From Sulfitobacter mediterraneus (GTDB lineage Bacteria > Pseudomonadota > Alphaproteobacteria > Rhodobacterales > Rhodobacteraceae): a stretch of 64,000 nt of DNA. The DNA lies in contig NZ_QBKU01000008.1 in NCBI RefSeq assembly GCF_003054325.1, positions 143,407-207,406 of the forward strand. Direction: 5' to 3'. The position numbers and the translations under genes were made by a program. This document shows positions 27,171 through 36,396 of this stretch, in pieces. Below the pieces are notes generated by a model. It did not search any database and was not told where the DNA came from. It saw only the letters and a program-made list of their open reading frames with translations. Numbering within the stretch: position 1 is the stretch's first letter; every line of letters starts with the position of its first letter.

Positions 27171-28127
27171 ATGGCGGCAGGCATTTTCCAGCGCATGACG
27201 CGCATCGGGGGGGCGGGCATTCTGTCCGCCGCCCTTGCCGCGTGCAACCTGATCGCGCCTGTTGAACCCTCGCTGAAACCGCAGGCGCGGCCTGCCGCCC
27301 TGCCCGCCCCTGTGGTGGCCAAACCCACCTCACAAAAAAGCGCGATGCTACGCAGCTATCTCAATCAGGTGCAGACCGCGCAATTGACCCAAGGGTTGCT
27401 GCGCCGCGATGGTGGCGGCGCGGACACGCCCTTTACCGCCGATATGCTGGCTCGCAACTTTGAGAAAATCGCATTTTTCAACGAATACGATGGCAATTTC
27501 TCGGGTCGCGGCGGACAAAGCCCACTGCGCCGCTGGGATACGCCGGTGCGCATGGACGTGATCTTTGGCGCTGGCGTGCCGCCGTCACAGCGCAATGGCG
27601 ACACCTATGATGTGCGCCGCTATGCAAGCCGACTGGCGCGGATCACCGGCCATCCGATTTCCACTTCCGGCAGTCCTAATTTTCTGGTGATCATCGCCTC
27701 TGAGGACGACCGCGCCGAAGCTTTGGTCGAGGCCGCAACACGGGTGCGCGGCATCACCGCCAACAGCCTGCGGGCCCTGCGCAACATGCGCCGCGACACC
27801 TATTGCGCCGTCGCCGCCTATGCCGCCGGGCCGGACGCCAACACCTATACCGCAGCGGTGGCAATCATTCGCGCCGAGAACCCCGACCTTCTGCGCCTCA
27901 GCTGCATTCACGAAGAATTGGCGCAGGGCCTTGGCCTTGCCAATGACAGCCCCGCCGCGCGGCCCTCGATCTTTAACGATGACGACGAATTTGCGCTGCT
28001 GACGGGCCATGACGAGCTGCTGCTCAAGATGCTCTATGACAACCGCTTGCGCCCCGGCATGAGCGCCACCGAGGCCGCGCCGATCACCCGTATCATCGCA
28101 CGCGAACTGACTGGCGGGCCGTTGTGA
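27171..28127 (+). CDS. DUF2927 lipoprotein
   Basis: The 318-residue protein starts MAAGIFQRMTR. A signal with lipobox LAAC lies near residue 24, so it is probably lipid-anchored. A Pro/Ala linker leads into a DUF2927 domain containing FVVIIASEDDR-like strands and the motif CIHEELAQGLGLANDSP near residue 245. HEELAQ resembles an HExxxQ zinc site, but peptidase activity is only a guess. It begins seven bases after the telA stop. Confidence 0.82.
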   Translation: MAAGIFQRMTRIGGAGILSAALAACNLIAPVEPSLKPQARPAALPAPVVAKPTSQKSAMLRSYLNQVQTAQLTQGLLRRDGGGADTPFTADMLARNFEKIAFFNEYDGNFSGRGGQSPLRRWDTPVRMDVIFGAGVPPSQRNGDTYDVRRYASRLARITGHPISTSGSPNFLVIIASEDDRAEALVEAATRVRGITANSLRALRNMRRDTYCAVAAYAAGPDANTYTAAVAIIRAENPDLLRLSCIHEELAQGLGLANDSPAARPSIFNDDDEFALLTGHDELLLKMLYDNRLRPGMSATEAAPITRIIARELTGGPL

Positions 28128-28162
28128 GCCTTCCCATTTCTGACCAATAAAGGACCAACCTC

Positions 28163-29284
28163 ATGGGTATTTTCGATTTCCTTTCCGGCGAATTCATTGA
28201 TGTCATTCATTGGGTGGATGACAGCCGCGACACCATGGTCTGGCGTTTCGAGCGTGAGGGCCATGAGATCAAATATGGGGCCAAACTGACCGTCCGAGAG
28301 GGGCAAGCGGCGGTGTTTGTGCATGAGGGGCAACTGGCGGACGTCTTTACCCCCGGTCTTTATATGCTTGAAACCAACAACATGCCGGTGATGACGACCT
28401 TGCAACACTGGGATCACGGGTTCAAAAGCCCGTTCAAATCCGAGATCTATTACGTCAACACCACCCGGTTCAATGACCTCAAATGGGGCACCAAGAACCC
28501 GATTATCGTGCGCGATCCGGAGTTTGGCCCCGTGCGTCTGCGGGCCTATGGCACCTATTCGGTGCGCGTCAGCGATCCGGCACGCTTCCTGACCGAGATT
28601 GTCGGGACCGATGGCGAATTTACCATGGACGAGATCAGTTATCAGATCCGCAACATCATCGTGCAGGAGTTCTCGCGCACCATCGCCCGCGCCCAGATCC
28701 CGGTGCTGGACATGGCCGCGAACACCCGCGAGCTGAGCAAGCTGGTCGGCACCGAGATCGCCGCTCAATTGGCTGAATACGGGCTGGCCATGCCAGAGCT
28801 GTATATCGAAAACATCTCCCTTCCGCCTGCGGTTGAGGATGTTCTGGACAAGCGGTCCTCCATGGGGGTGATCGGGAACCTGAACGAATACATGCAGTTT
28901 CAGGCGGCTGAGGCCCTGGGCCGCGATGGCGGCGGGGCTGCTGCGATTCAGGCGGGTCTGGGTGCCGGTCTGGGTATGCAGATCGGCCAGGCCGCTGCGC
29001 AAGCAGGGCCTTGGGGCGCAAGACCGCAGGTTGCTGCCGCCCCCGCCACGGCACATATCCCGCCCCCGCCGCCACCTGTTGAACATGTCTGGCATATCGC
29101 CGTGGACGGCGAGACAACCGGGCCGTTTTCCAAAGCCGCCATGGGGCGCAAGGCCGCCGACGGCAGTCTGAGCCGCGAAACCTATGTTTGGACCCCCGGT
29201 CAGGACGGGTGGCAACGGGCCGAAGATGTGGCCGAGCTGGCACAATTGTTCACTGTATTGCCGCCGCCCCCACCCGGCGCGTGA
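28163..29284 (+). CDS. SPFH-domain protein with C-terminal GYF_2 domain (YdjI/virion-core-like)
   Basis: The 373-residue protein starts MGIFDFLSGEFIDVI. An SPFH (band 7) domain spans about 25-270, with FKSEIYYVNTTRF, VGTDGEFTMDEI and LYIENISLPPAVED. A Gly/Ala-rich and then Pro-rich linker leads to a GYF_2 domain (about 308-365, with GPFSKAAMG and TYVWTPGQDGW). SPFH proteins scaffold membrane domains. This subgroup resembles Bacillus YdjI, which works with a zinc-ribbon protein and PspA; here a zinc-ribbon gene follows two genes on. Confidence 0.86.
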   Translation: MGIFDFLSGEFIDVIHWVDDSRDTMVWRFEREGHEIKYGAKLTVREGQAAVFVHEGQLADVFTPGLYMLETNNMPVMTTLQHWDHGFKSPFKSEIYYVNTTRFNDLKWGTKNPIIVRDPEFGPVRLRAYGTYSVRVSDPARFLTEIVGTDGEFTMDEISYQIRNIIVQEFSRTIARAQIPVLDMAANTRELSKLVGTEIAAQLAEYGLAMPELYIENISLPPAVEDVLDKRSSMGVIGNLNEYMQFQAAEALGRDGGGAAAIQAGLGAGLGMQIGQAAAQAGPWGARPQVAAAPATAHIPPPPPPVEHVWHIAVDGETTGPFSKAAMGRKAADGSLSRETYVWTPGQDGWQRAEDVAELAQLFTVLPPPPPGA

Positions 29285-29327
29285 GGGCTGCGCGAAACTT
29301 TTGCGCGGTGTTGTCCGTGGCTTGGCC

Positions 29328-29903
29328 ATGATGATCCGCATACCTCGCCCTTCGTTTCACCTGCCCAAGTGGCTGCCCCAACGGCGCACATGGCTCAAGG
29401 CGATGCATTGGGCGATGGTGCCAATGCTGATCTGGTTCATCCTGGTCACGCCTGATGATGTGCTGCCGTTTGGGCCAAAGGCGTTTCAGGCCCATTCGAT
29501 GCTGGCGTTGATCTTTGTTACGCTGTGCCTGCTTTGGACCGCCGATTATATGCGGCGCGGATTGGCCAGCCGTCCGGGACCGAAATTGCCGCCATGGGCG
29601 CGGCGGGCGCATCAATGGATGCACAAGGCGTTGATCTGGGGATTGTTCGGTGTCGCGCTCAGCGGTTTTTTCCTTGGGCTGACCTCCTTTACCCTGCTCA
29701 AGGCCGGAGGGTTCCTTCCCATCGCCCCGCCCCTTGGCCTGCGCCGCGCCAATGAGATTATCGGCCAGATCCATATCTATGAATTCTACCTGCTGGCGTT
29801 GATTGCCATCTGCCACGCCGCTTTCCACATCTGGCGGCATTTGCGCCTGCGCGACAATGCCCTGCGGATCATGGCGCCTAAACGACTGCACCGATATTTG
29901 TAA
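29328..29903 (+). CDS. Cytochrome b561-like membrane protein
   Basis: The 191-residue protein starts MMIRIPRPSFHL. Four membrane helices carry paired histidines suited to two b hemes: AMHWAMVP (about 25), QAHSML (about 54), HQWMHKALIWG (about 95) and ICHAAFHIWRH (about 165). It is an inner-membrane electron carrier of the cytochrome b/b6 superfamily; partners are unknown. It sits inside the TelA-SPFH-zinc-ribbon run, 43 bp after the SPFH gene. Confidence 0.8.
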   Translation: MMIRIPRPSFHLPKWLPQRRTWLKAMHWAMVPMLIWFILVTPDDVLPFGPKAFQAHSMLALIFVTLCLLWTADYMRRGLASRPGPKLPPWARRAHQWMHKALIWGLFGVALSGFFLGLTSFTLLKAGGFLPIAPPLGLRRANEIIGQIHIYEFYLLALIAICHAAFHIWRHLRLRDNALRIMAPKRLHRYL

Positions 29904-29975
29904 GCCGATGGGCAGCGGCACTGGCACCCGGTGCCCAAGGCCGCTATGTCTGTGGCAAGACTGACGAGGCCCCAG

Positions 29976-31088
29976 ATGACTGACCCTCACATGCCCCCCG
30001 CCCCTGTGGCAGAGCATCGCTTTCCCTGCGACACTTGCGGATCCGACCTGCGGTTTGATCCCGGCCCGGCGCAGTTGGTCTGTGACCATTGCGGCAACAC
30101 CGAAGCCATCGCAGGCGCCGCCCCGCGCAGCCACGCCATTGCCGAACTTGACCTGCAAACGGGTCTGGCCGCCGATCTGCCCAGCGCCGAGATGGAAGAA
30201 ACCCGCGTCACCACCTGCCCCAATTGCGCGGCGCAGGTGGAGTTTGAGGCGGGCAAACACGCCGCTGAATGCCCGTTTTGCGCCACGCCGGTGGTGGTCG
30301 ATACCGGCACCCATCGCCACATCAAACCCCGCGCCGTATTGCCCTTTGCCTTGGCCGAAGAAACCGCCCGCGATGCCATGACCAAATGGTTGGGCGGGTT
30401 GTGGTTTGCGCCAAACGGATTGCAGGATTATGCCCGCAAGGGGCGGAAAATGCAGGGGATTTACGTGCCCTATTGGACCTATGACGCACAGACGCGGTCG
30501 TCATACCGGGGCGAGCGCGGTACGGTCTATTACGTGACCCGCACTGTGACGCGAGATGGCAAACGGGTGCAGGAACGCGTGCAAAAAGTGCGTTGGTCCC
30601 CGGCATCGGGCCGGGTGGCGCGGTTTTTTGATGATGTGCTGGTGCTGGCGTCGAAATCCCTGCCCAAGAAATACACCGACGCACTGGAGCCGTGGGATCT
30701 GTCCGGGCTTGCGCCTTATGCGCCGGAATATCTTGCCGGTTTTCGCGCCGAGGCCTATGCGGTTTCGCTTGAGGATGGCTTTGCCGAGGCGCGTGCGCAT
30801 ATGGACCGGGTGATCGAACGGGACGTGCGATTTGACATCGGCGGTGATCGGCAACGGGTGCATGATGTGGATACCGCCATGTCGGATCTCACGTTTAAAC
30901 ATATCCTGCTGCCGGTCTGGTTGGCGGCCTATAAATACCGCGGCAAAACCTATCGGTTTGTTGTGAACGGAACCTCTGGCCGGGTGCAGGGCGAACGCCC
31001 CTACTCGGCCATCAAAATCACCATTGCGGTGGTCCTTGGCCTGTTGGCCGCCGGGGTCATCGGCTATTTTGTGGCGCAGAATAAATGA
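29976..31088 (+). CDS. Zinc-ribbon membrane protein (TFIIB-like ribbon, YdjG-like)
   Basis: The 370-residue protein starts MTDPHMPPAP after GAGG; an ATG 45 bp earlier lacks support. Two zinc ribbons are visible: CDTCGSDL with CDHCGN (about 17-40), and CPNCAAQV with CPFCATPV (about 80-105). A soluble central domain of about 200 residues follows, with one C-terminal membrane helix (about 345-367). Annotation pipelines often call this a replication factor Y-like helicase, but no helicase motif is present. It resembles Bacillus YdjG. Confidence 0.78.
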   Translation: MTDPHMPPAPVAEHRFPCDTCGSDLRFDPGPAQLVCDHCGNTEAIAGAAPRSHAIAELDLQTGLAADLPSAEMEETRVTTCPNCAAQVEFEAGKHAAECPFCATPVVVDTGTHRHIKPRAVLPFALAEETARDAMTKWLGGLWFAPNGLQDYARKGRKMQGIYVPYWTYDAQTRSSYRGERGTVYYVTRTVTRDGKRVQERVQKVRWSPASGRVARFFDDVLVLASKSLPKKYTDALEPWDLSGLAPYAPEYLAGFRAEAYAVSLEDGFAEARAHMDRVIERDVRFDIGGDRQRVHDVDTAMSDLTFKHILLPVWLAAYKYRGKTYRFVVNGTSGRVQGERPYSAIKITIAVVLGLLAAGVIGYFVAQNK

Positions 31089-31759
31089 CCCAGATCGACA
31101 CCCTGAATGATATTCTCAAGGCGCGGCACTCCTGCCGTGGCTTCCGTCCCGATCCCGTGCCTGATGCAGTGATCGCCCAAATCGTGAAAACCGCCCGCCA
31201 TGTGCCCAGCTGGTGCAACGCCCAGCCCTGGCAGGTCAGCGTGACCAAAGGCGCCGGCACCGAGGCGTTTCGCCAGTTGATGCTGGAGACCGCCAGCGCG
31301 GGCGGCGTGCCACAGCCCGACCTGCCTTGGCCCAAAGGATATTCCGGCGCCTATGCTGAACGGCGTCGCACCTGCGGTTTTCAGCTTTACGATGCGGTTG
31401 GGATCGACAAATCGGACCGCAAAGGCAGGCAGGACCAGATGTTGCGCAACTACGCGCTGTTTGATGCGCCGCATGTGGCGATTGTGCATTCCCCGGCAGA
31501 GCTTGGCCCCTACGGCGCAATGGACAGCGGTGGATTTGTCACCGCCTTTACCCTTGCCGCCACCGCGCTGGGGGTGGCCACTGTGCCGCAAGCGGCGATT
31601 GCCGCCTACGCCCCGCAGGTGCGCGAATACTTTGAACTCGGGGAGGATCGTCTGGTCCTCTGCGCGATTTCGTTCGGTTACGCCGATGCCGATCACCCCG
31701 CCAACCAGTTCCGCACCGAACGGGCGGAACCGTCAGATATTATTGAGTGGAAAGAATAA
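31085..31759 (+). CDS. Nitroreductase family protein
   Basis: This 224-residue FMN-dependent oxidoreductase has [15 protein letters not shown] at about residues 11-25 and [13 protein letters not shown] near residue 40, the FMN-phosphate and flavin-binding loops. [13 protein letters not shown] near residue 160 closes the site. The physiological electron acceptor is unknown. It overlaps the zinc-ribbon gene by ATGA, so it belongs to the same transcript. Confidence 0.9.
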   Translation: MTQIDTLNDILKARHSCRGFRPDPVPDAVIAQIVKTARHVPSWCNAQPWQVSVTKGAGTEAFRQLMLETASAGGVPQPDLPWPKGYSGAYAERRRTCGFQLYDAVGIDKSDRKGRQDQMLRNYALFDAPHVAIVHSPAELGPYGAMDSGGFVTAFTLAATALGVATVPQAAIAAYAPQVREYFELGEDRLVLCAISFGYADADHPANQFRTERAEPSDIIEWKE

Positions 31760-31760
31760 G

Positions 31761-32207
31761 ATGCGGGCAGTTCTTCAACGGGTGACGCAGGCCTCCGTCA
31801 CAGTGGATGGCGCGGTGATCGGGCAGATTGAGGCGGGGTTGATGATCCTTGTCTGCGCCATGCCCGAGGACGATGAAAAAACCGCCGAGGCGCTGGCGCT
31901 CAAGATTTCCAAGCTGCGGCTGTTCAAGGATGACGCAGGCAAGATGAACCTGTCTTTGGCCCAGACCGGTGGCGCGGCCTTGGTGGTCAGCCAGTTCACC
32001 TTGGCCGCCGACACCTCACGCGGCACCCGTCCGGGCTTTTCTTATGCGGCTAAACCGGACGCGGCCAAAGCGCTATACCTCCACTTCGCCGATCACCTGC
32101 GCGGCCTCGGCATTGCTGTGGAAACTGGTGAATTTGGCGCGGATATGTCCGTGGCGCTGGTCAATGACGGTCCGGTGACGATCTGCCTGGATACCGAACG
32201 GCCCTAG
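31761..32207 (+). CDS. dtd: D-aminoacyl-tRNA deacylase
   Basis: The 148-residue enzyme starts [17 protein letters not shown] one base after the nitroreductase stop. The two catalytic motifs of DTD are present: [20 protein letters not shown] (about 76) and [11 protein letters not shown] near the C terminus. It removes D-amino acids from mischarged tRNA. The longer ORF upstream is out of frame with the nitroreductase and is ignored. Confidence 0.93.
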   Translation: MRAVLQRVTQASVTVDGAVIGQIEAGLMILVCAMPEDDEKTAEALALKISKLRLFKDDAGKMNLSLAQTGGAALVVSQFTLAADTSRGTRPGFSYAAKPDAAKALYLHFADHLRGLGIAVETGEFGADMSVALVNDGPVTICLDTERP

Positions 32208-32515
32208 CCCGGTTTCGGCTCCAACAGCTCCACCTCGACAAAGGCGCATTCGAAATCATTGCCGTTGATCACATCATGCGAGACCCCAAGGTCACGGTAA
32301 TAAGGCACGCCGTTTTGCATCTGAGCGGTGACACGCTCGCCCTCGCCGAGATCTATTTCAAGGACGCCATCAAACAGCGGGATCACCACGTAATCATAAG
32401 CATGGCGATGCCATCCGGTGTTGTCCCCGCGCGCGGCAAAGCGCCATTCGGTGACTTTGACCCGTTCGTTTTCGATCATGATACGCGGCACGGCGGTGCC
32501 AGCCTCGGAACACAT
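32204..32515 (-). CDS. Cupin-domain protein
   Basis: The 103-residue single-domain cupin has [13 protein letters not shown], giving metal-ligand histidines and a Glu/Asp in the following strand, and [21 protein letters not shown] at its end. AAAGGAG precedes the ATG. Small cupins bind metal and can be dioxygenases, isomerases or sensors; nothing here settles which. It converges with dtd with a four-base overlap of stops. Confidence 0.85.
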   Translation of the reverse strand: MCSEAGTAVPRIMIENERVKVTEWRFAARGDNTGWHRHAYDYVVIPLFDGVLEIDLGEGERVTAQMQNGVPYYRDLGVSHDVINGNDFECAFVEVELLEPKPG

Positions 32516-32663
32516 ACAAGGTCTCCTTTGGGCAATTTAGGTCAGGCTGGTTGGATTGACGATCAATCGATAGGTCCAATTCACAGAAGGACTTAGCTCC
32601 AGACAGCCCTGTTACCGGGTCCATCTGCTTGACAGAATCAACGATCCCTCGGACGGTCGCGAC

Positions 32664-34661
32664 ATGACAAGCACCCCCAACGCATTGCGCGAGATCACCG
32701 AAGAGCCCGACATGGGCATCACTCTTTCTGATGGATGCCGCCTGTCGGCGCGGGTCTGGATGCCCAAAGACGCGGACGATGATCCGGTGCCGGTGATCCT
32801 TGAATATCTGCCCTATCGCAAACGCGACGGCACCTGTGCGCGGGATGCGCTGACCCATCCATGGTTTGCAATGCGCGGCTATGCCTGCTTGCGCGTCGAT
32901 ATTCGCGGCAATGGTGACAGCGAAGGGTTGATGGAGGACGAATACACCGCACAGGAACTCAACGACGCGGTTGAGGTGATCAACTGGGCCGCCGCCCAGC
33001 CGTGGTGCAACGGCAATGTCGGCATGATGGGGATCAGCTGGGGCGGGTTCAACGGGTTGCAGGTGGCCGCCCTCGCCCCTGATCCGCTCAAGGCGGTGAT
33101 CACCCTGTGTTCCACTGTGGACCGTTTTGCCGATGATATTCATTACAAGGGCGGTTGCCTGCTGAATGAAAACCTCGGCTGGGGCGCGACGATGTGGTCT
33201 TATTCCTCTCGTGCGCCGGACCCGGCCCTGCGCCCCGAGGATTGGCGCGAGATGTGGCTGGAGCGGTTGGAGAACGAACCGTTCTTGCCCGCCACATGGC
33301 TGCGCCACCAGCGCCGCGATGCCTATTGGCGGCATGGATCGGTCTGCGAAGATTTCAGCGCAATCAAGGCCAAGGTGCTGGCCGTTGGGGGCTGGGGTGA
33401 CGCCTACAAAAACGCGGTGCCGCAATTGGTCGAGGTGCTGCCGGGGGCCAAGGGGATTGTCGGGCCTTGGGTGCATAAATATCCGCATTTCGCTGTGCCG
33501 GAACCGCGCATCGGCTTTCTGCAGGAGGCGCTGCGCTGGTGGGATCACTGGCTCAAAGGTTTGGATACCGGTGTTGAGGATGATCCTGACTACCGCGCCT
33601 ATTTGATGGACGGTGTGCGCCCCGCAGCATGGTACACAGAACGCCCTGGCCGCTGGGTGGCAGAAGACAAGCGCGCAACCAGCCATCTGGACACCGCACA
33701 ATTGCACCTGACCGATGATGGATTGACCGACATGGCTGGCCCACTGGATGCGCTGGTGTCTTCTCCCGCGCATTGCGGGGCGGACGCGGGGGAATACTGC
33801 GCGATCTGGCTGGGGCCGGAAATGCCCGGCGACCAGCGCCATGATGATGCGTTGTCGCGCTGTTTTGACAGTGATCCTTTGACCCGAGACATGGATATCG
33901 TCGGGGCGCCGCGTCTGTCATTGACCGTGGCCTCCGACCAGCCACAAGCGCAGATCGCCGTGCGCCTGAACCACATTCACCCCGATGGTGCCTCGACGCG
34001 GATCACCTATGGCGTGCTGAACCTCAGCCATCGCAACAGCGCAGCAGAGCCGCAGCCGATGCAGCCGGGTGTGCCTGAGGAGGTTTCTTTTGCTCTTGAT
34101 CACATCGCCTACCGCGTACCCAAGGGGCATCGCTTGCGGGTGTCGATCTCGGACGCCTATTGGCCGCTGATCTGGCCGTCGCCGGAAAAGACCGAGCTGC
34201 GGCTGACCCAAGGGCGGATCGCCCTGCCCCAACGCCCCACGGCTGGCGGGGATGAATACGCCTTTGCACCGCCCACCGCCGCCGACCCGTGGCAGATCGA
34301 AACCCTGCGCGATGAAAACCACATCCGCCGGCAGGAGACCGATATGGTCATAGGCCGCGTCAGCCTGATCATCGAGGATGATTTTGGCGCTGTGCGCGAT
34401 GCCGATCACGGGCTGATCACCAGTTCCATCGCCCGCGAAAACTGGAGCGTTCATCCAAACGATCCGGCCTCTGCACGCGGCACCTGTCACTGGATCGATG
34501 AATTGCAGAAGGGCGACATCCATCTGCGCACCGAAACCCGCTGCGAAATGTGGTCCGACAGCACAAAATTCCACCTGACTGCCCGAATCGAAGCCTTTGA
34601 AGGGAATGATCTGATCTATCAAAGGGATGTCGAAGACAGCATTGATCGGGACAATCTGTAG
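32664..34661 (+). CDS. CocE/NonD family hydrolase
   Basis: The 665-residue alpha/beta hydrolase is of the X-Pro dipeptidyl-peptidase type. The nucleophile is the Ser in MGISWGGFNGLQ at about residue 120. A C-terminal jelly-roll domain follows (about 400-560, with VPKGHRLRVSISDAYWPLIWPSP). Family members cleave acyl esters or amides, including cocaine, glutaryl-cephalosporin or proline peptides. The substrate is unknown. It lies directly upstream of a peptide importer, which may supply the substrate. The start could be a few residues later. Confidence 0.88.
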   Translation: MTSTPNALREITEEPDMGITLSDGCRLSARVWMPKDADDDPVPVILEYLPYRKRDGTCARDALTHPWFAMRGYACLRVDIRGNGDSEGLMEDEYTAQELNDAVEVINWAAAQPWCNGNVGMMGISWGGFNGLQVAALAPDPLKAVITLCSTVDRFADDIHYKGGCLLNENLGWGATMWSYSSRAPDPALRPEDWREMWLERLENEPFLPATWLRHQRRDAYWRHGSVCEDFSAIKAKVLAVGGWGDAYKNAVPQLVEVLPGAKGIVGPWVHKYPHFAVPEPRIGFLQEALRWWDHWLKGLDTGVEDDPDYRAYLMDGVRPAAWYTERPGRWVAEDKRATSHLDTAQLHLTDDGLTDMAGPLDALVSSPAHCGADAGEYCAIWLGPEMPGDQRHDDALSRCFDSDPLTRDMDIVGAPRLSLTVASDQPQAQIAVRLNHIHPDGASTRITYGVLNLSHRNSAAEPQPMQPGVPEEVSFALDHIAYRVPKGHRLRVSISDAYWPLIWPSPEKTELRLTQGRIALPQRPTAGGDEYAFAPPTAADPWQIETLRDENHIRRQETDMVIGRVSLIIEDDFGAVRDADHGLITSSIARENWSVHPNDPASARGTCHWIDELQKGDIHLRTETRCEMWSDSTKFHLTARIEAFEGNDLIYQRDVEDSIDRDNL

Positions 34662-34784
34662 TCACAACGACATGAAGACCCGTTATTAACCCTTGCAGCA
34701 ACAGACGAAATGCGCAAACTTGACTCCACAGTCAATAAAACCGCGAGCAACGCGGCGAACCACGATACAACCGGGAGAACCTAA

Positions 34785-36380
34785 ATGAATGATCAACTGA
34801 ATTACCTGACGGAGAAAGTGGCCAAGGGCCTGATGACCCGTCGTGAGTTTGTCGGCCGTGCCGCCGCTTTGGGCGTGACGGCAGCCGTTGCAAACACCAT
34901 GCTGGCCACGTCTGCCAAGGCGGACACGCCCAAGCGTGGCGGCATGATGCGCATCGGCTCGTCCGGCGGCGAAAGCACGAACACCCAAGATCCGGCTCTG
35001 ACCGCATCCGAAGTGCCATTGAACAACCTGCGTGCCTGGGGCGAGACCCTGGTCGAAGTCGACCCGAACGGCGAGCTGGACTACCGCATGGCCGAGAGCG
35101 TCGAAGCTTCCGCAGATGCGAAGACATGGTCCTTCAAAATCCGTAAGGGCATCCCGTTCTCCAACGGCAAAGACATGACGCCAGACGACGTTATGAAAAC
35201 CATGGAGCGTCACAGCAACGAAGACAGCCAGTCGGGTGCATTGGGCATCATGAAGGGCATCGCGAATATGAAGGTCGACGGCGACAACTTTGTGGTTGAG
35301 CTGGACACGCCTAACGCTGACCTGCCGTTCCTGATGGCGGACTATCACCTGATGATCCAGCCCGGTGGCGGCATGGACAATCCAGGCGCGGGCATCGGCA
35401 CCGGCCCCTACACCATCGAAATCGACGAACCCGGTGTGCGCCACGCGTTCAAGCGCCGTGACGATTATTGGGACAGCGAGAACCGTGGCTGGGCCGATGA
35501 GATCGAACAGCTTGTTCTGAACGATGCAACAGCCCGTACCGCGGCGCTGCAATCTGGTCAGGTACAGATCATCAACCGCGTTGACCCAAAGGTTGCCGCG
35601 CTGCTGGACCGTGCCCCGAACCTGAGCGTTCAATCCGCATCGGGCCGTGGCCACTATGTGTTTATCATGCACATCGACACCGCGCCGTTTGACAACAACG
35701 AACTGCGTCTGGCGCTGAAGTATGCGATCGACCGTCAGGAGATGGTGGACAAGATCCTCCGTGGCTATGGCTCCATCGGGAACGACATGCCGATCAACGC
35801 CTCCTATCCGCTGTTTGACGAAAGCATCCCGCAGCGCGAGCATTCCATCGAAAAAGCCGCCGAGCACTATAAAAAGTCCGGCCACGATGGCAGCCCGATC
35901 ATCCTGCGTGTTGCAGACGGTGCCTTCCCCGGTGCGGTTGACGCCGCAGCCCTGTTCCAGCAGAGCGCGGCCAAGGCGGGTATCCCGCTGGAGATCAAGC
36001 GTGAGCCAAACGATGGTTACTGGTCCGAAGTATGGAACGTACAGCCTTTCTGTGCCTCCTACTGGGGTGGCCGTCCGGTGCAGGATCAGATGTATGCCAC
36101 GGCATATCTGTCCACCGCAGATTGGAACGACACCCGTTGGAAGCGTGATGACTTTGACGCCCTGTTGAACTCTGCCAAGGCCGAACTGGACCAAGGCAAG
36201 CGCAAGGCGATCTATTCCCAGATGGGCCAGATGCTGCGCGACGAAGGCGGCTTGATCCTGCCAATGTTCAACGACTTCGTTGCGGGCGTGTCCAACAACG
36301 TCGGCGGTTACGTGAATGATCCAAACGGCCCTGTGATGAACAACAAGTCTCACATTGCCTGCTGGCTGAAAGACGCGTGA
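34785..36380 (+). CDS. ABC transporter substrate-binding protein, family 5 (oligopeptide type)
   Basis: The 531-residue protein has a Tat-type signal (TRREFVGRAAALG near residue 17, with cleavage near SAKADT). The SBP_bac_5 fold follows: ESTNTQDPALTASEV, WSFKIRKGIPFSNGKDMTPDDV and IGTGPYTIEIDEPG. It binds peptides or similar ligands in the periplasm and delivers them to the permeases encoded next. GGGAGAACC precedes the start. Confidence 0.93.
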   Translation: MNDQLNYLTEKVAKGLMTRREFVGRAAALGVTAAVANTMLATSAKADTPKRGGMMRIGSSGGESTNTQDPALTASEVPLNNLRAWGETLVEVDPNGELDYRMAESVEASADAKTWSFKIRKGIPFSNGKDMTPDDVMKTMERHSNEDSQSGALGIMKGIANMKVDGDNFVVELDTPNADLPFLMADYHLMIQPGGGMDNPGAGIGTGPYTIEIDEPGVRHAFKRRDDYWDSENRGWADEIEQLVLNDATARTAALQSGQVQIINRVDPKVAALLDRAPNLSVQSASGRGHYVFIMHIDTAPFDNNELRLALKYAIDRQEMVDKILRGYGSIGNDMPINASYPLFDESIPQREHSIEKAAEHYKKSGHDGSPIILRVADGAFPGAVDAAALFQQSAAKAGIPLEIKREPNDGYWSEVWNVQPFCASYWGGRPVQDQMYATAYLSTADWNDTRWKRDDFDALLNSAKAELDQGKRKAIYSQMGQMLRDEGGLILPMFNDFVAGVSNNVGGYVNDPNGPVMNNKSHIACWLKDA

Positions 36381-36396
36381 TCCGGGCCATTAGCAA

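Noticed and set aside
29976..31088. Replication factor Y/primosomal helicase
   Set aside because: Zinc ribbons often trigger this name, but there are no Walker or helicase motifs and the protein ends in a membrane helix.
34686..36353. 555-residue minus-strand ORF opposite the peptide-binding protein
   Set aside because: It lies fully antisense to a well-supported family 5 binding protein and has no recognised domain. It is a codon-bias shadow in GC-rich DNA.
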